Part shown: piece after piece, positions 17,413-25,804 of the stretch
How positions within the stretch are numbered: the first letter of the stretch is position 1
Layout of the letters: every line of letters begins with the position of its first letter
Assembly (NCBI RefSeq): GCF_036347135.1
Contig: NZ_CP108938.1
Coordinates: 9,300,001-9,364,000 of the forward strand
Origin: Streptomyces sp. NBC_00775
GTDB lineage: Bacteria; Actinomycetota; Actinomycetes; Streptomycetales; Streptomycetaceae
DNA: 64,000 nt
Reading direction: 5' to 3'
The notes under the pieces: generated by a model
Told to the model about the DNA's origin: nothing
Seen by the model: the letters and a program-made list of their open reading frames with translations, nothing else
The model's database searches: none
Made by a program: the position numbers and the translations under genes

Positions 17413-18438
17413 TTGCGCGTACTGCTCACCGGACACCAGGGCTACCTGGGCACCGTGATGGCCCCGGTACTCACGGCCGCCGGGCACGAGGTCGTCGGTC
17501 TTGACGCCGGCCTGTTCGCCGACTGCGTTCTCGGCCCGTCGCCCGCGGACCCGTCCGGGCATCGCGTGGACCTGCGCGACGTCACGGCCGAACACGTGGC
17601 CGGGGTGGACGCCGTGATCCACCTGGCCGCGCTGTCCAACGACCCGCTGGGATCGCTGGCGCCGGAACTCACCTACGACATCAACCATCACGCGTCCGTA
17701 CGCCTCGCGCGGCTGGCCCGCGACGCCGGAGTGCGGCGCTTCCTGTACGCGTCGACCTGCTCGGTCTACGGCGCCTCCGGCGGCGACGACCTGGTGGCCG
17801 AGGACGCCCCGCTGCGCCCGGTGACGCCGTACGCGGAGTCGAAGGTGCGGGTGGAGGACGACCTGCACGCGCTGGCCGACGGCGACTTCACCCCGGTGTT
17901 CATGCGCAACGCCACCGCCTTCGGCTACTCGCCCCGGCTGCGCGCCGACATCGTGCTGAACAACCTGGTGGGCCACGCGCTCCTGTCCGGCGAGGTGCTG
18001 GTGCTCTCCGACGGCACCCCCTGGCGCCCGCTGGTGCACGCCGCCGACATCGCACGCGCCTTCACGGCCGCGCTGACCGCGCCGCGCGAAGCGGTGCACG
18101 ACCGGGCGTTCAACATCGGCAGCGAGATCAACAACGTCACGGTCGCCGAGATCGCCGACCAGGTCGCCGAGGCGGTGTCCGGCGCGAAGGTGGTGATCAC
18201 CGGGGAGAACGGAGCCGATCCGCGGTCGTACCGGGTCGACTTCTCCCGGTTCCGCGCCGCGATCCCCGGCTTCGACTGCGAGTGGACGGTGAAGCAGGGC
18301 GCGCTCGAACTCGCCGACGCCTACCGGAAACACGGGCTGACCCAGGAGGACTTCGAGCGACGCTTCACCCGCCTTGCCGTGTTGCGCGCGGCGTCCGACG
18401 CCGGCGCCGTCGACGACACCCTGCGGTGGCGCCGATGA
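17413..18438 (+). CDS. Extended SDR nucleotide-sugar epimerase/dehydratase
   Basis: This 341-residue extended SDR has the NAD loop LLTGHQGYLGTV at residues 4-15. It also has VIHLAALSNDP, a catalytic ASTCSVYGASGG Ser/Thr segment, and Tyr-x3-Lys in PYAESK near residue 138-143. Dehydratases and epimerases of this class act on the 4-hydroxyl of NDP-hexoses. The loop differs from the TGHTGFKG motif of classical CDP-glucose 4,6-dehydratase, so I do not assign that reaction. However, it may replace that enzyme here. The start is TTG three bases after the previous stop, and the end overlaps the DUF4910 gene. Confidence 0.82.
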   Translation: MRVLLTGHQGYLGTVMAPVLTAAGHEVVGLDAGLFADCVLGPSPADPSGHRVDLRDVTAEHVAGVDAVIHLAALSNDPLGSLAPELTYDINHHASVRLARLARDAGVRRFLYASTCSVYGASGGDDLVAEDAPLRPVTPYAESKVRVEDDLHALADGDFTPVFMRNATAFGYSPRLRADIVLNNLVGHALLSGEVLVLSDGTPWRPLVHAADIARAFTAALTAPREAVHDRAFNIGSEINNVTVAEIADQVAEAVSGAKVVITGENGADPRSYRVDFSRFRAAIPGFDCEWTVKQGALELADAYRKHGLTQEDFERRFTRLAVLRAASDAGAVDDTLRWRR

Positions 18439-19709
18439 CCAAGGCCGGCGAAGAGATGCACGCGCTGGTGGAGCGGCTGTACCCGCTGTGCCGGAGCATC
18501 ACGGGGGACGGTGTGCGCGCCACCCTGGAGATCGTCGGCGAGTACGTCCCGCTTCAGGTGCACGAGGTGCCGACCGGGACGCAGGTGCTCGACTGGACGG
18601 TGCCGCAGGAGTGGAACATCCGGGACGCGTACGTCGCCGACAACGCCGGCAACCGGGTCGTCGACTTCGCCGCGTCCAGCCTGCACGTGCTCGGCTACAG
18701 CGTGCCCGTGTCGGCGACCATGCCGCTGGCCGAGCTGCGCGGACACCTGCACACCCTGCCGGACCACCCGGCCTGGGTGCCCTACCGCACCAGCTACTAC
18801 AAGCCGGAATGGGGCTTCTGCCTGGCCCAGGAGACCTTGGACGCGCTGCCCGACGGCGAGTACGAGGTGCGCATCGACTCCACACTCGCGGACGGCCACC
18901 TCACCTACGCCGAGCACGTGGTCCCCGGTCAGGTCCCCGACGAGGTGATCGTCTCCTGCCACGTCTGCCACCCGTCACTGGCCAACGACAACCTGGCCGG
19001 CATCGCGGTGGCGACGTTCCTGGCCCGGGCGCTGGCGGAGCAGACGCCGTACTACACCTACCGGTTCATCTACGCGCCCGGCACCATCGGGGCGATCACC
19101 TGGCTGGCCCGCAACGCCGAGCGGGTGGAGCGGGTCAAGCACGGGCTCGTGCTGGCCTGCGCCGGCGACTCGGGCCAACTGACGTACAAGCAGAGCAGAC
19201 GCGGCGACGCGGAGATCGACCGTGTCATGCGGCATGTGCTGACCGCGTCCGAACGCCCGCACCACGTCACCGAGTTCACTCCGTACGGCTACGACGAGCG
19301 GCAATACTGCTCGCCCGGGTTCGATCTCGGCGTGGGCTCGCTCAGCCGGACCCCGTACGCCGGCTACCCCGAGTACCACACCTCGGCGGACAACCTGGAC
19401 TTCGTCTCCCCGGAGGCGATGGCGGACACCCTCGCCGTCTGCCGCGAGGCATTCGCCGTCCTCGACCGCAACCGGCGGTACCTCAACCTCAGCCCCTACG
19501 GCGAACCGCAACTGGGCCGGCGCGGGCTGTACGACGCGCTCGGCGGCCGCAGCGACACCAAGCAGGCCCAGATGGCCATGCTCTGGGTGCTCAACCTCTC
19601 CGACGGCGAGCACAGTCTGCTGGACGTCGCCGAGCGGTCCGGGCTGCCGTTCGACACCGTTGCCGGCGCGGCGAGCGCTCTGCACGGCGCCGGGCTGATC
19701 AAGGCATGA
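18435..19709 (+). CDS. DUF4910 protein (M28-like peptidase fold with C-terminal winged helix)
   Basis: This 424-residue protein belongs to a family I recognise as DUF4910, found inside many sugar-modification clusters. HVCHPSLANDNLAG near residue 177 and PEYHTSADNLDF near residue 314 resemble zinc ligands of M28 aminopeptidases. The last ~60 residues look like a winged helix (LNLSDGEHSLLDVAERSG). No signal peptide is visible, so it is likely cytoplasmic. Peptidase-like or N-acyl hydrolase activity on a sugar intermediate has been suggested by fold only; the function is not known to me. It overlaps both neighbours by four bases. Confidence 0.8.
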   Translation: MTKAGEEMHALVERLYPLCRSITGDGVRATLEIVGEYVPLQVHEVPTGTQVLDWTVPQEWNIRDAYVADNAGNRVVDFAASSLHVLGYSVPVSATMPLAELRGHLHTLPDHPAWVPYRTSYYKPEWGFCLAQETLDALPDGEYEVRIDSTLADGHLTYAEHVVPGQVPDEVIVSCHVCHPSLANDNLAGIAVATFLARALAEQTPYYTYRFIYAPGTIGAITWLARNAERVERVKHGLVLACAGDSGQLTYKQSRRGDAEIDRVMRHVLTASERPHHVTEFTPYGYDERQYCSPGFDLGVGSLSRTPYAGYPEYHTSADNLDFVSPEAMADTLAVCREAFAVLDRNRRYLNLSPYGEPQLGRRGLYDALGGRSDTKQAQMAMLWVLNLSDGEHSLLDVAERSGLPFDTVAGAASALHGAGLIKA

Positions 19710-21013
19710 GGCCGATGACCACCCAGGGGGAGAATTCGCAGAGAACGGCGCCACCGGCCCGGTCCGCCAAACGGGCCCTCGTCGGCCGGCTGTCCTGGGG
19801 ACTGGCCGACCAGGCGGCTTCCAGCATCAGCAACTTCGCGGTGGGCATCTACGTGGCCCGCTCGCTGGGGGTGACCGCGTTCGGCGTGTTCAGCCTGGCC
19901 TGGGTGACCTACGGCGTGGTGCTCAACGTCTCCCGCGGCCTGGCCACCGACCCGCTCGTGGTGCGCTTCAGCGGCGTGCCGGAGGCGTCCTGGCGCGGGG
20001 CGGTGGCCCGGTCGACGGGTACCGCGCTCGGCGTCGGTGCGGCCCTCGGCGTGGTGTGCCTGGCGGCCGGGCTCGGCCTCGGCGGCCGGGTGGGGCCCGC
20101 GTTCGTGGCCCTCGGTGTCATGCTGCCGGGACTGCTGCTCCAGGACGCCTGGCGGTTCTCGTTCTTCGCCGCCGGCGCCGGGCGGAAGGCGTTCGTCAAC
20201 GACGTCGTGTGGGGGATCGCGCTCGTCCCGGCCATGGTGGTGGCGGCCCACGCGGACAGCGTGGCCGCCTTCGTGCTCGCCTGGGGCGCGTCCGCCACGG
20301 TGGCCGCGGGGTACGGCTACTTCCAGTCCGGCATCCGGCCCCGGATGGCCGAGGCGCGCGGCTGGCTTCGCGAACAGCGCGATCTCGGCTACCGGTACCT
20401 GGTCGAGAACGTCAGCCTCAGCGGCGCCAGCCAGGTGCGGGCGTACGGGCTCGGCGCGATCGTCGCGGTGAGCGCGGTGGGCGCGGTGCGGGGTGCCGAG
20501 CTCCTGATGGGCCCGTTCCTCGCCGTGCTGATGGGGCTTTCGCTGGTCACCGTCCCGGAGGCGGCCCGGGTGCTGCGGCGGGCCCCGCATCAACTGGGCA
20601 GGTTCTGCCTCCTGCTCGGCGGCGGGCAGGCAGCCGGCGCGCTGCTCTGGGGCTCGGCGCTGCTCCTGATGCCGGGCCGGCTCGGTGAGCTGGCGCTCGG
20701 CGACGTGTGGCACTCCTCCTCGCCCCTCATCGTGCAGATCACCCTCAGTGTCGCGGGCGCGGGCCTCGGCACCGGCGCGGCGGCCGGGCTGCGCGCGCTC
20801 GGCGCGGCCCGGCGCAGCCTGCGCTGCCAGCTGTTCGCCTCCGCCTGCTACGTCGGCGGCGGACTCGGCGGGGCGGCCGCTGCCGGCACGGCCGGCTCCG
20901 CCTGGGGCGTCGCCGCCGCGACCCTCAGCGGCTCGGCCGTGTGGTGGCTGCAACTGCGGTCCGCCCTGCGCGAGCACCACCACAACCGCATCCCCGAAGT
21001 GAGGACCCCATGA
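19706..21013 (+). CDS. Polysaccharide flippase (Wzx/MATE-like)
   Basis: This ~435-residue integral membrane protein has about twelve hydrophobic helices after a polar N-terminal tail of ~35 residues. The start KRALVGRLSWGLADQAASS, the NFAVGIYVARSLGVTAFGVF pattern of helix 1-2, and the length all fit Wzx/oligosaccharide flippases. These move undecaprenyl-linked repeats across the membrane. ATG 19706 overlaps the previous stop; ATG 19715 (MTTQGEN) is an alternative. Together with the Wzy-like and Wzz-like proteins it completes a Wzx/Wzy-dependent export route. Confidence 0.8.
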   Translation: MRPMTTQGENSQRTAPPARSAKRALVGRLSWGLADQAASSISNFAVGIYVARSLGVTAFGVFSLAWVTYGVVLNVSRGLATDPLVVRFSGVPEASWRGAVARSTGTALGVGAALGVVCLAAGLGLGGRVGPAFVALGVMLPGLLLQDAWRFSFFAAGAGRKAFVNDVVWGIALVPAMVVAAHADSVAAFVLAWGASATVAAGYGYFQSGIRPRMAEARGWLREQRDLGYRYLVENVSLSGASQVRAYGLGAIVAVSAVGAVRGAELLMGPFLAVLMGLSLVTVPEAARVLRRAPHQLGRFCLLLGGGQAAGALLWGSALLLMPGRLGELALGDVWHSSSPLIVQITLSVAGAGLGTGAAAGLRALGAARRSLRCQLFASACYVGGGLGGAAAAGTAGSAWGVAAATLSGSAVWWLQLRSALREHHHNRIPEVRTP

Positions 21014-21957
21014 CCGCCCGACCCAGGCTGAGCATCGGCCTGCCCGTGTACAACGGCGAGGAGTACCTGGCCGAGTCGTTCGACGCCCTGCTCGGCCAGA
21101 CCTACGAGGACTTCGAACTGGTCGTCTCCGACAACGCCTCGACCGACGGGACCGAGGACATCTGCCGCAAGTACGCCGCGCAGGACTCCCGCATCAGGTA
21201 CCACCGGCTGCCCCGGAACATCGGCGCCACGCCGAACCACAACCATGTGTTCGCCGAGTCCCGCGGCGAGCTGTTCAAGTGGGCCTCGCACGACGACCTC
21301 TACGGCCGCGACCTGCTGCGACGCTGCGTGGAGGCGCTGGACGAGCGGCCGGACGTGATCCTCGCGCACACCGACCAGGCCGTCATCGACGGCGACGGCC
21401 AGGTGACGGTCCCCTACGAGTACACCCTCGCCACCGGCTCGCCGCACGCGCCGGAGCGCTTCCGCAGCCTGCTGTTCGAGCCGGGCGGCGACGACTTCTA
21501 CGGGGTGCTGCGGGCCGACGTACTGCGCCGGGTGAAACCGATGGACAGCTACCACCACGCGGACCGCACGTTCGTCGCGGAGATCACCCTGCACGGGCGC
21601 TTCCACCAGGTGCCGGAGCTGCTGTACTTCCGCCGCGACCACCCCACCCGCGCCGAGCGGGCGAACCCCTCCAAGCGCTCCCGGTGCGTCAACCTGGACC
21701 CGCGCCGGGCAGGCCTGCTGCACCCGACGCCCCGGCTGCTCGCCGAGTACGTCTGGGGCTTCGCCTCGGCGATCCGGCGGGCGCCGCTGTCCCCGGCCGA
21801 CCGGCGCGCCTGCTACCGCCACCTGGCCGCGTGGATGACCAGCCGGGTCCGGCCGGGCGCCGGCGAGCGGGTCGAGGACCGCGCCCCGGTCGACCCGGCC
21901 CTGCTCACGGTCTCCGTCGACGCCCTCGTCGCCGGCCGTGAGGGGAGGCAGGCATGA
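21010..21957 (+). CDS. GT2-family glycosyltransferase
   Basis: This 315-residue GT-A enzyme has the GT2 opening SIGLPVYNGEEYLAESFDAL, then VVSDNASTDGTEDIC with the nucleotide-binding Asp. SHDD near residues 96-99 is the DxD-like metal motif. No transmembrane segment is present, so it acts at the inner face of the membrane on a lipid-linked acceptor. ATG 21010 overlaps the flippase stop, and its own stop overlaps the pyruvyltransferase start. Sugar specificity is unknown. Confidence 0.86.
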   Translation: MTARPRLSIGLPVYNGEEYLAESFDALLGQTYEDFELVVSDNASTDGTEDICRKYAAQDSRIRYHRLPRNIGATPNHNHVFAESRGELFKWASHDDLYGRDLLRRCVEALDERPDVILAHTDQAVIDGDGQVTVPYEYTLATGSPHAPERFRSLLFEPGGDDFYGVLRADVLRRVKPMDSYHHADRTFVAEITLHGRFHQVPELLYFRRDHPTRAERANPSKRSRCVNLDPRRAGLLHPTPRLLAEYVWGFASAIRRAPLSPADRRACYRHLAAWMTSRVRPGAGERVEDRAPVDPALLTVSVDALVAGREGRQA

Positions 21958-23192
21958 CGTCAGCGGACAAGGCCCCGGTGCGCGTCGGGGTGTTCGGCCT
22001 GCTCGGCTCCGGCAACCTCGGCAACGACGGATCGCTCGAGGCCGTACTCGGGTACCTCCGCGCCGAGCACCCGGACGCGGTCGTGGACGCGCTGTGCGGC
22101 GGGCCCGAGGCCGTGACGACCCGGTTCGGGATTCCCGCCACGCGGCTGCACTGGAACCGCGGGGAGTACCGGACCGCGTCGCGGGCGGGCGCGATCGCGG
22201 CGAAGGGCCTGGGAAAACTCGCCGACGTCTTCCGCACCGCCGCCTGGGTGCGCCGGCACGACGTGGTGATCGTGCCGGGCATGGGCGTCCTGGAGGCCAC
22301 CCTGCCGCTGCGGCCGTGGGGCTTCCCGTACTCGCTGTTCCTGCTCTGCGCGAGCGGCCGACTGCTGAGCACCCGGGTCGCGCTGGTCAGCGTCGGCGCC
22401 GCGACCATCGGCAACCGGCCTACCCGGGCCCTGGTGCGCTGGTCGGCGCGGCTGGCCACGTACCGGTCCTACCGGGACGCCCAGTCCCGTGACGCGATGC
22501 GGGCCATGGGCGTGGACACCGCGCGCGACGAGGTCTACCCGGACCTCGCGTTCTCCCTGCCGGCGCCGCCGGCGAGCGCGCCCTCGGGCTCGCCGGGCCC
22601 GGTCTGCGTCGGTGTCATGGACTTCCATGGCGGCAACGACGACCGCGCCAGGGCCGAGGAGATATACCGGCGCTACCTCGACGGGACGATCCGGTTCGTC
22701 CGCGTGCTGGCCGAGGAGGGCAGGCCGGTCCGGCTGCTCACCGGCGACGAATGCGATGCGTCGGTGGTCGCCGCGATCCTCGACGCGGTGGACTCGCCGC
22801 TGGTCACCGCTGCCGAGCCGTCCTCACTGGCCGACCTGATGAAGGAGATGGCGGCTGCCGACACCGTGGTGGCGGTCCGGTACCACAACCTGATCTGCGC
22901 GCTGAAGACCGGCACGCCGGTGCTCGCACTCAGCTATGCGGCGAAGAGCGACGCGCTCATGGATCGGATGGGCCTCGGCGCGTTCTGTCACCCGGCGCGC
23001 GAGGTCGACGCCGACCGGCTGCTGGAGCAGTTCCGGGCGCTGGAGAAGCGATCGGCCGAACTGCGGCAGACCCTCGCCGAGCGGAACCGGGCCGCCGCCC
23101 GGCAACTGGAGGACCAGTTCAGCTCGTTGACCGCGGCCGTGTTCCCCGCGACTGGTCACACCCACGCCCACGCTCGGCAGGAGTCTCCATGA
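21954..23192 (+). CDS. Polysaccharide pyruvyltransferase family protein
   Basis: This 412-residue protein begins VGVFGLLGSGNLGNDGSLEA, the N-terminal glycine-rich site of the pyruvyl_trans family. It has VIVPGMGVLE and, near residue 309, AVRYHNLICALKTGTPVLAL, which contains the conserved Arg-x-His. Members place pyruvate from phosphoenolpyruvate on a hexose as a ketal (CsaB, ExoV, WcaK) and so give the polymer negative charge. It overlaps genes on both sides. The C-terminal ~50 residues are charged and helical. The acceptor sugar cannot be told. Confidence 0.84.
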   Translation: MTSADKAPVRVGVFGLLGSGNLGNDGSLEAVLGYLRAEHPDAVVDALCGGPEAVTTRFGIPATRLHWNRGEYRTASRAGAIAAKGLGKLADVFRTAAWVRRHDVVIVPGMGVLEATLPLRPWGFPYSLFLLCASGRLLSTRVALVSVGAATIGNRPTRALVRWSARLATYRSYRDAQSRDAMRAMGVDTARDEVYPDLAFSLPAPPASAPSGSPGPVCVGVMDFHGGNDDRARAEEIYRRYLDGTIRFVRVLAEEGRPVRLLTGDECDASVVAAILDAVDSPLVTAAEPSSLADLMKEMAAADTVVAVRYHNLICALKTGTPVLALSYAAKSDALMDRMGLGAFCHPAREVDADRLLEQFRALEKRSAELRQTLAERNRAAARQLEDQFSSLTAAVFPATGHTHAHARQESP

Positions 23193-23740
23193 AAGCGACC
23201 GAAGTCCCGGAGATCGCCGGTGCGTTCCTCTTCGAGCCGACGCCGTACGCCGACGAACGCGGCTTCTTCTGCCGCACCTTCGACGCCGACGTGGTCCGCT
23301 CGGTGGGCCTCGACCCGGACGCCTTCGTCCAGGACAGCCTGTCCCGCTCGGTCCGGGGCGTACTGCGCGGCCTGCACCTGCGCTCCGGCGCAGGCGAGGC
23401 CAAGTTGGTGCGGTGCTCGTACGGGCGGATCTTCGACGTTGTCGTGGACCTGCGGCCGGATTCTCCGACCTACCGCAATTGGGCCTCCTTTGAACTCACA
23501 GGAGAATCACAACCAACTCTTTACATTCCCGCGGGATGCGCGCACGGTTTTCAGGCACTGACCGACACCGCCGACACCTCGTACCGGATCGACCGCCCGC
23601 ACGATCCGGCCGAGGACGTGACCATCGCCTTCGACGACCCGGAGCTCGCCATTCCCTGGCCGCTGCCGGTTGCACTGATGTCCCAACGGGACCGAGAGGC
23701 GCCGAGCCTCGCCGAGGTCCTGAAGCACAGAGAAAGCTGA
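23189..23740 (+). CDS. RmlC-like NDP-sugar 3,5-epimerase
   Basis: This 183-residue cupin is of the dTDP-4-dehydrorhamnose 3,5-epimerase family and near the usual ~180-200 residues. Visible family features are DERGFFCRTFD, SVRGVLRGLHLRSG (catalytic His in LRGLH), AKLVRCSYGRIFDVVVDLR (conserved Lys and Asp) and IPAGCAHGFQAL. Because the cluster has a cytidylyltransferase and no dTDP-glucose genes, the substrate may be a CDP- or other NDP-4-keto sugar. The start is the ATG overlapping the pyruvyltransferase stop. Confidence 0.85.
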   Translation: MKATEVPEIAGAFLFEPTPYADERGFFCRTFDADVVRSVGLDPDAFVQDSLSRSVRGVLRGLHLRSGAGEAKLVRCSYGRIFDVVVDLRPDSPTYRNWASFELTGESQPTLYIPAGCAHGFQALTDTADTSYRIDRPHDPAEDVTIAFDDPELAIPWPLPVALMSQRDREAPSLAEVLKHRES

Positions 23741-23747
23741 GGTCCCC

Positions 23748-25073
23748 GTGGACACCGAAGTGCTTGACCTGCCCCTCTCGCGGACAGCCAACGAGCGGCT
23801 GCACGCCATGATCCCCGGGGGCGCTCACACCTACGCCAAGGGCGACGACCAGTACCCCGAGAACCTGGCCCCGGTCATCAGCCACGGCAGCGGTGCCCAC
23901 GTGTGGGACGTCGACGGCAACCGCTACATCGAGTACGGCTCCGGCCTGCGGTCGGTCAGCCTCGGTCACGCCCACCCGCGCGTGATCGAGGCGGTGCGGC
24001 GGGAACTCGGCCGCGGCAGCAACTTCGTCCGGCCGTCCATCGTGGAGGTCGAGGCCGCCGAACGCTTCCTGGCCACCGTGCCGACGGCCGAGATGGTGAA
24101 GTTCGCGAAGAACGGCTCCGACGCCACCTCCGCCGCGGTACGCCTCGCCCGCGCCGCCACCGGCCGCTCGCGGGTGGCCCTCTGCTCCGACCATCCGTTC
24201 TTCTCCGTCGACGACTGGTTCATCGGCACCACACCGATGTCCGCCGGCATTCCGGCGGCGACCACCGAGCTCATCGCGTCCTTCCCCTACGGCGACCTGA
24301 CCGCCACGGAGGAGATGCTCAACCGGTACCCGGACGAGATCGCCTGCCTGATCCTCGAACCCGCCACCCACACCGAGCCGCCGCCCGGATACCTCGTCGG
24401 CCTGCGCGAACTGGCTGACCGGCACGGCTGCGTACTGATCTTCGATGAGATGATCACCGGGTTCCGCTGGTCCGAGGCGGGCGCGCAGGGCCTGTACGGC
24501 GTCGTCCCCGACCTCTCCACGTTCGGCAAGGCGCTGGGCAACGGGTTCGCCGTCTCCGCGCTGGCCGGGCGCCGCGAACTGATGGAGCGGGGCGGGCTGC
24601 GTCACTCCGGCGACCGGGTGTTCCTGCTGTCCACCACGCACGGTGCGGAAACGCATTCCCTGGCAGCCGCGATGGCCGTGCAAACCACCTACGTCGAGGA
24701 GGGCGTCACCGCTCGGCTGCACGCCCTCGGCGAGCGGCTGGCCGCCGGTGTCCGCGACGCGGCGGCCGGCATGGGCGTCGCCGACCACATCGTCGTCCGG
24801 GGCCGGGCCAGCAACCTGGTCTTCGCCACCCTCGACGAGAACCGGCAGCCGTCGCAGCCGTACCGCACCCTGTTCCTGCGCAGGCTCCTCGCGGGCGGGG
24901 TGCTGGCCCCGTCGTTCGTGGTGAGCAGCGCGCTCAGCGACGCCGACATCGACCACACCGTCGACGTGGTGGCCCAGGCATGTGCGGTGTACCGGAAGGC
25001 ACTGGACGCCGCTGACCCCAGCCCCTGGCTGGCCGGGCGGCCGGTGAAGCCCGTGTTCCGCCGCTTGGCGTGA
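23748..25073 (+). CDS. Class III (glutamate-1-semialdehyde aminomutase-type) aminotransferase
   Basis: This 441-residue PLP enzyme has the fold and motifs of glutamate-1-semialdehyde 2,1-aminomutases: MIPGGAHTYAKGD, FAKNGSDATSAAVRLARAA, IFDEMITGFRW and TFGKALGNGF. Lys261 binds PLP. Its place at the end of a polysaccharide operon argues against heme synthesis and for amino transfer to a keto sugar or an amino-acid-like decoration. The start is GTG seven bases after the epimerase stop. The stop TGA is the first three bases of a TGACA unit of the tandem repeat that follows, and the preceding Leu-Ala codons run into the repeat. Confidence 0.84.
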   Translation: MDTEVLDLPLSRTANERLHAMIPGGAHTYAKGDDQYPENLAPVISHGSGAHVWDVDGNRYIEYGSGLRSVSLGHAHPRVIEAVRRELGRGSNFVRPSIVEVEAAERFLATVPTAEMVKFAKNGSDATSAAVRLARAATGRSRVALCSDHPFFSVDDWFIGTTPMSAGIPAATTELIASFPYGDLTATEEMLNRYPDEIACLILEPATHTEPPPGYLVGLRELADRHGCVLIFDEMITGFRWSEAGAQGLYGVVPDLSTFGKALGNGFAVSALAGRRELMERGGLRHSGDRVFLLSTTHGAETHSLAAAMAVQTTYVEEGVTARLHALGERLAAGVRDAAAGMGVADHIVVRGRASNLVFATLDENRQPSQPYRTLFLRRLLAGGVLAPSFVVSSALSDADIDHTVDVVAQACAVYRKALDAADPSPWLAGRPVKPVFRRLA

Positions 25074-25105
25074 CATGACATGACATGACGTGGCGTGGCG
25101 TGGCG
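25066..25105 (+). repeat. Pentanucleotide tandem repeat, 8 units
   Basis: Eight 5-base units run head to tail: TGGCG, three of TGACA, TGACG, then three of TGGCG. The array covers the end of the aminotransferase gene and ends exactly where the stop of the opposite-strand PAP2 gene begins. The period is not a multiple of three. Confidence 0.95.
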
Positions 25106-25804
25106 TCAGCGGCGCTCCCGCCGACCGGCGTCGGCCATCCGATCGACCAGCGGGTCGGCCATCCGGTCGGCCAGCCGGTCGACCAACCACGCGGTCGCCG
25201 GTATCACCGCCAGCGCGGTGCACCAGCCGCCGAGGACGTCGGTCGGGTAGTGCGCGCCCAGAGCGACCTGCGCCCAGCCCATGGCGGCGCCGGCAACCAG
25301 CGCCGCGGCGAGCACGAGTGACGTGCCGGCCGTCCTGCCGAGGCCGAGCCGGCCGGTCGCGAGCAGCGCCACCATGAGGGCGAGCGCGGTGGCGAAGGCG
25401 GTGTGCCCGCTCGGATAGGACAGGTTGCCGTCGCCGTGGATGGTGCGTCCCACCAGGTGCTTGAGCAGTGTCGCCGTCCCCACGCTCATGCCGACGCCGG
25501 CAACGATGAGCACCGCAGCGCGAGGACGTCGAAGCAGCAGGCAGCCTGCCACGGCGGCCACGACCAACATCGTCGCTCCGGCGGGCTCTCCCAGGAAGTC
25601 CATGGCCAGAGCGACGCGCCGCCACGGCGGCCGCACACTGTCCGCAGTCGGCTGGATGATCCACCTGTCCACCCTGCCGGGCTCGCTGTGGCCGGCGTAC
25701 AGGACCCCGAGCGCGACGACCACCAGCGTGGCGAGCGCCGCGATCAGCCCGAGCCGCGCGCGCAGCGGCGGGGGCAGCAACGCGCGCGCCGGCCGGCCGG
25801 TCAC
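25106..25804 (-). CDS. PAP2-family membrane phosphatase-like protein with altered motifs
   Basis: This 232-residue protein has about six transmembrane helices and the PAP2 layout: motif 1 region LKHLVGRTIHGD, motif 2 YPSGHTAF, motif 3 ALGAHYPTDVLGGW. In active enzymes motif 1 is K-x6-R-P and motif 3 is S-R-x5-H-x3-D. Here motif 1 has Ile-His in place of Arg-Pro, and motif 3 has Ala-Gln in place of Ser-Arg, while PSGH and the catalytic His are kept. Loss of two phosphate-binding arginines predicts weak or changed activity. Family substrates include undecaprenyl pyrophosphate and phosphatidic acid. The GTG start at 25804 abuts an insertion-sequence remnant and has no good ribosome site, so the true start may be lost. 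Confidence 0.75.
   Translation of the reverse strand: MTGRPARALLPPPLRARLGLIAALATLVVVALGVLYAGHSEPGRVDRWIIQPTADSVRPPWRRVALAMDFLGEPAGATMLVVAAVAGCLLLRRPRAAVLIVAGVGMSVGTATLLKHLVGRTIHGDGNLSYPSGHTAFATALALMVALLATGRLGLGRTAGTSLVLAAALVAGAAMGWAQVALGAHYPTDVLGGWCTALAVIPATAWLVDRLADRMADPLVDRMADAGRRERR

Noticed and set aside
18435..19709. Ordinary secreted aminopeptidase
   Set aside because: There is no signal peptide, a winged helix is at the C-terminus, and it is embedded by overlaps in a sugar-nucleotide gene set.
23748..25073. Heme-pathway hemL (glutamate-1-semialdehyde aminomutase)
   Set aside because: The protein family fits, but the gene ends a polysaccharide operon with no heme genes near, so a sugar-linked aminotransferase is more likely.
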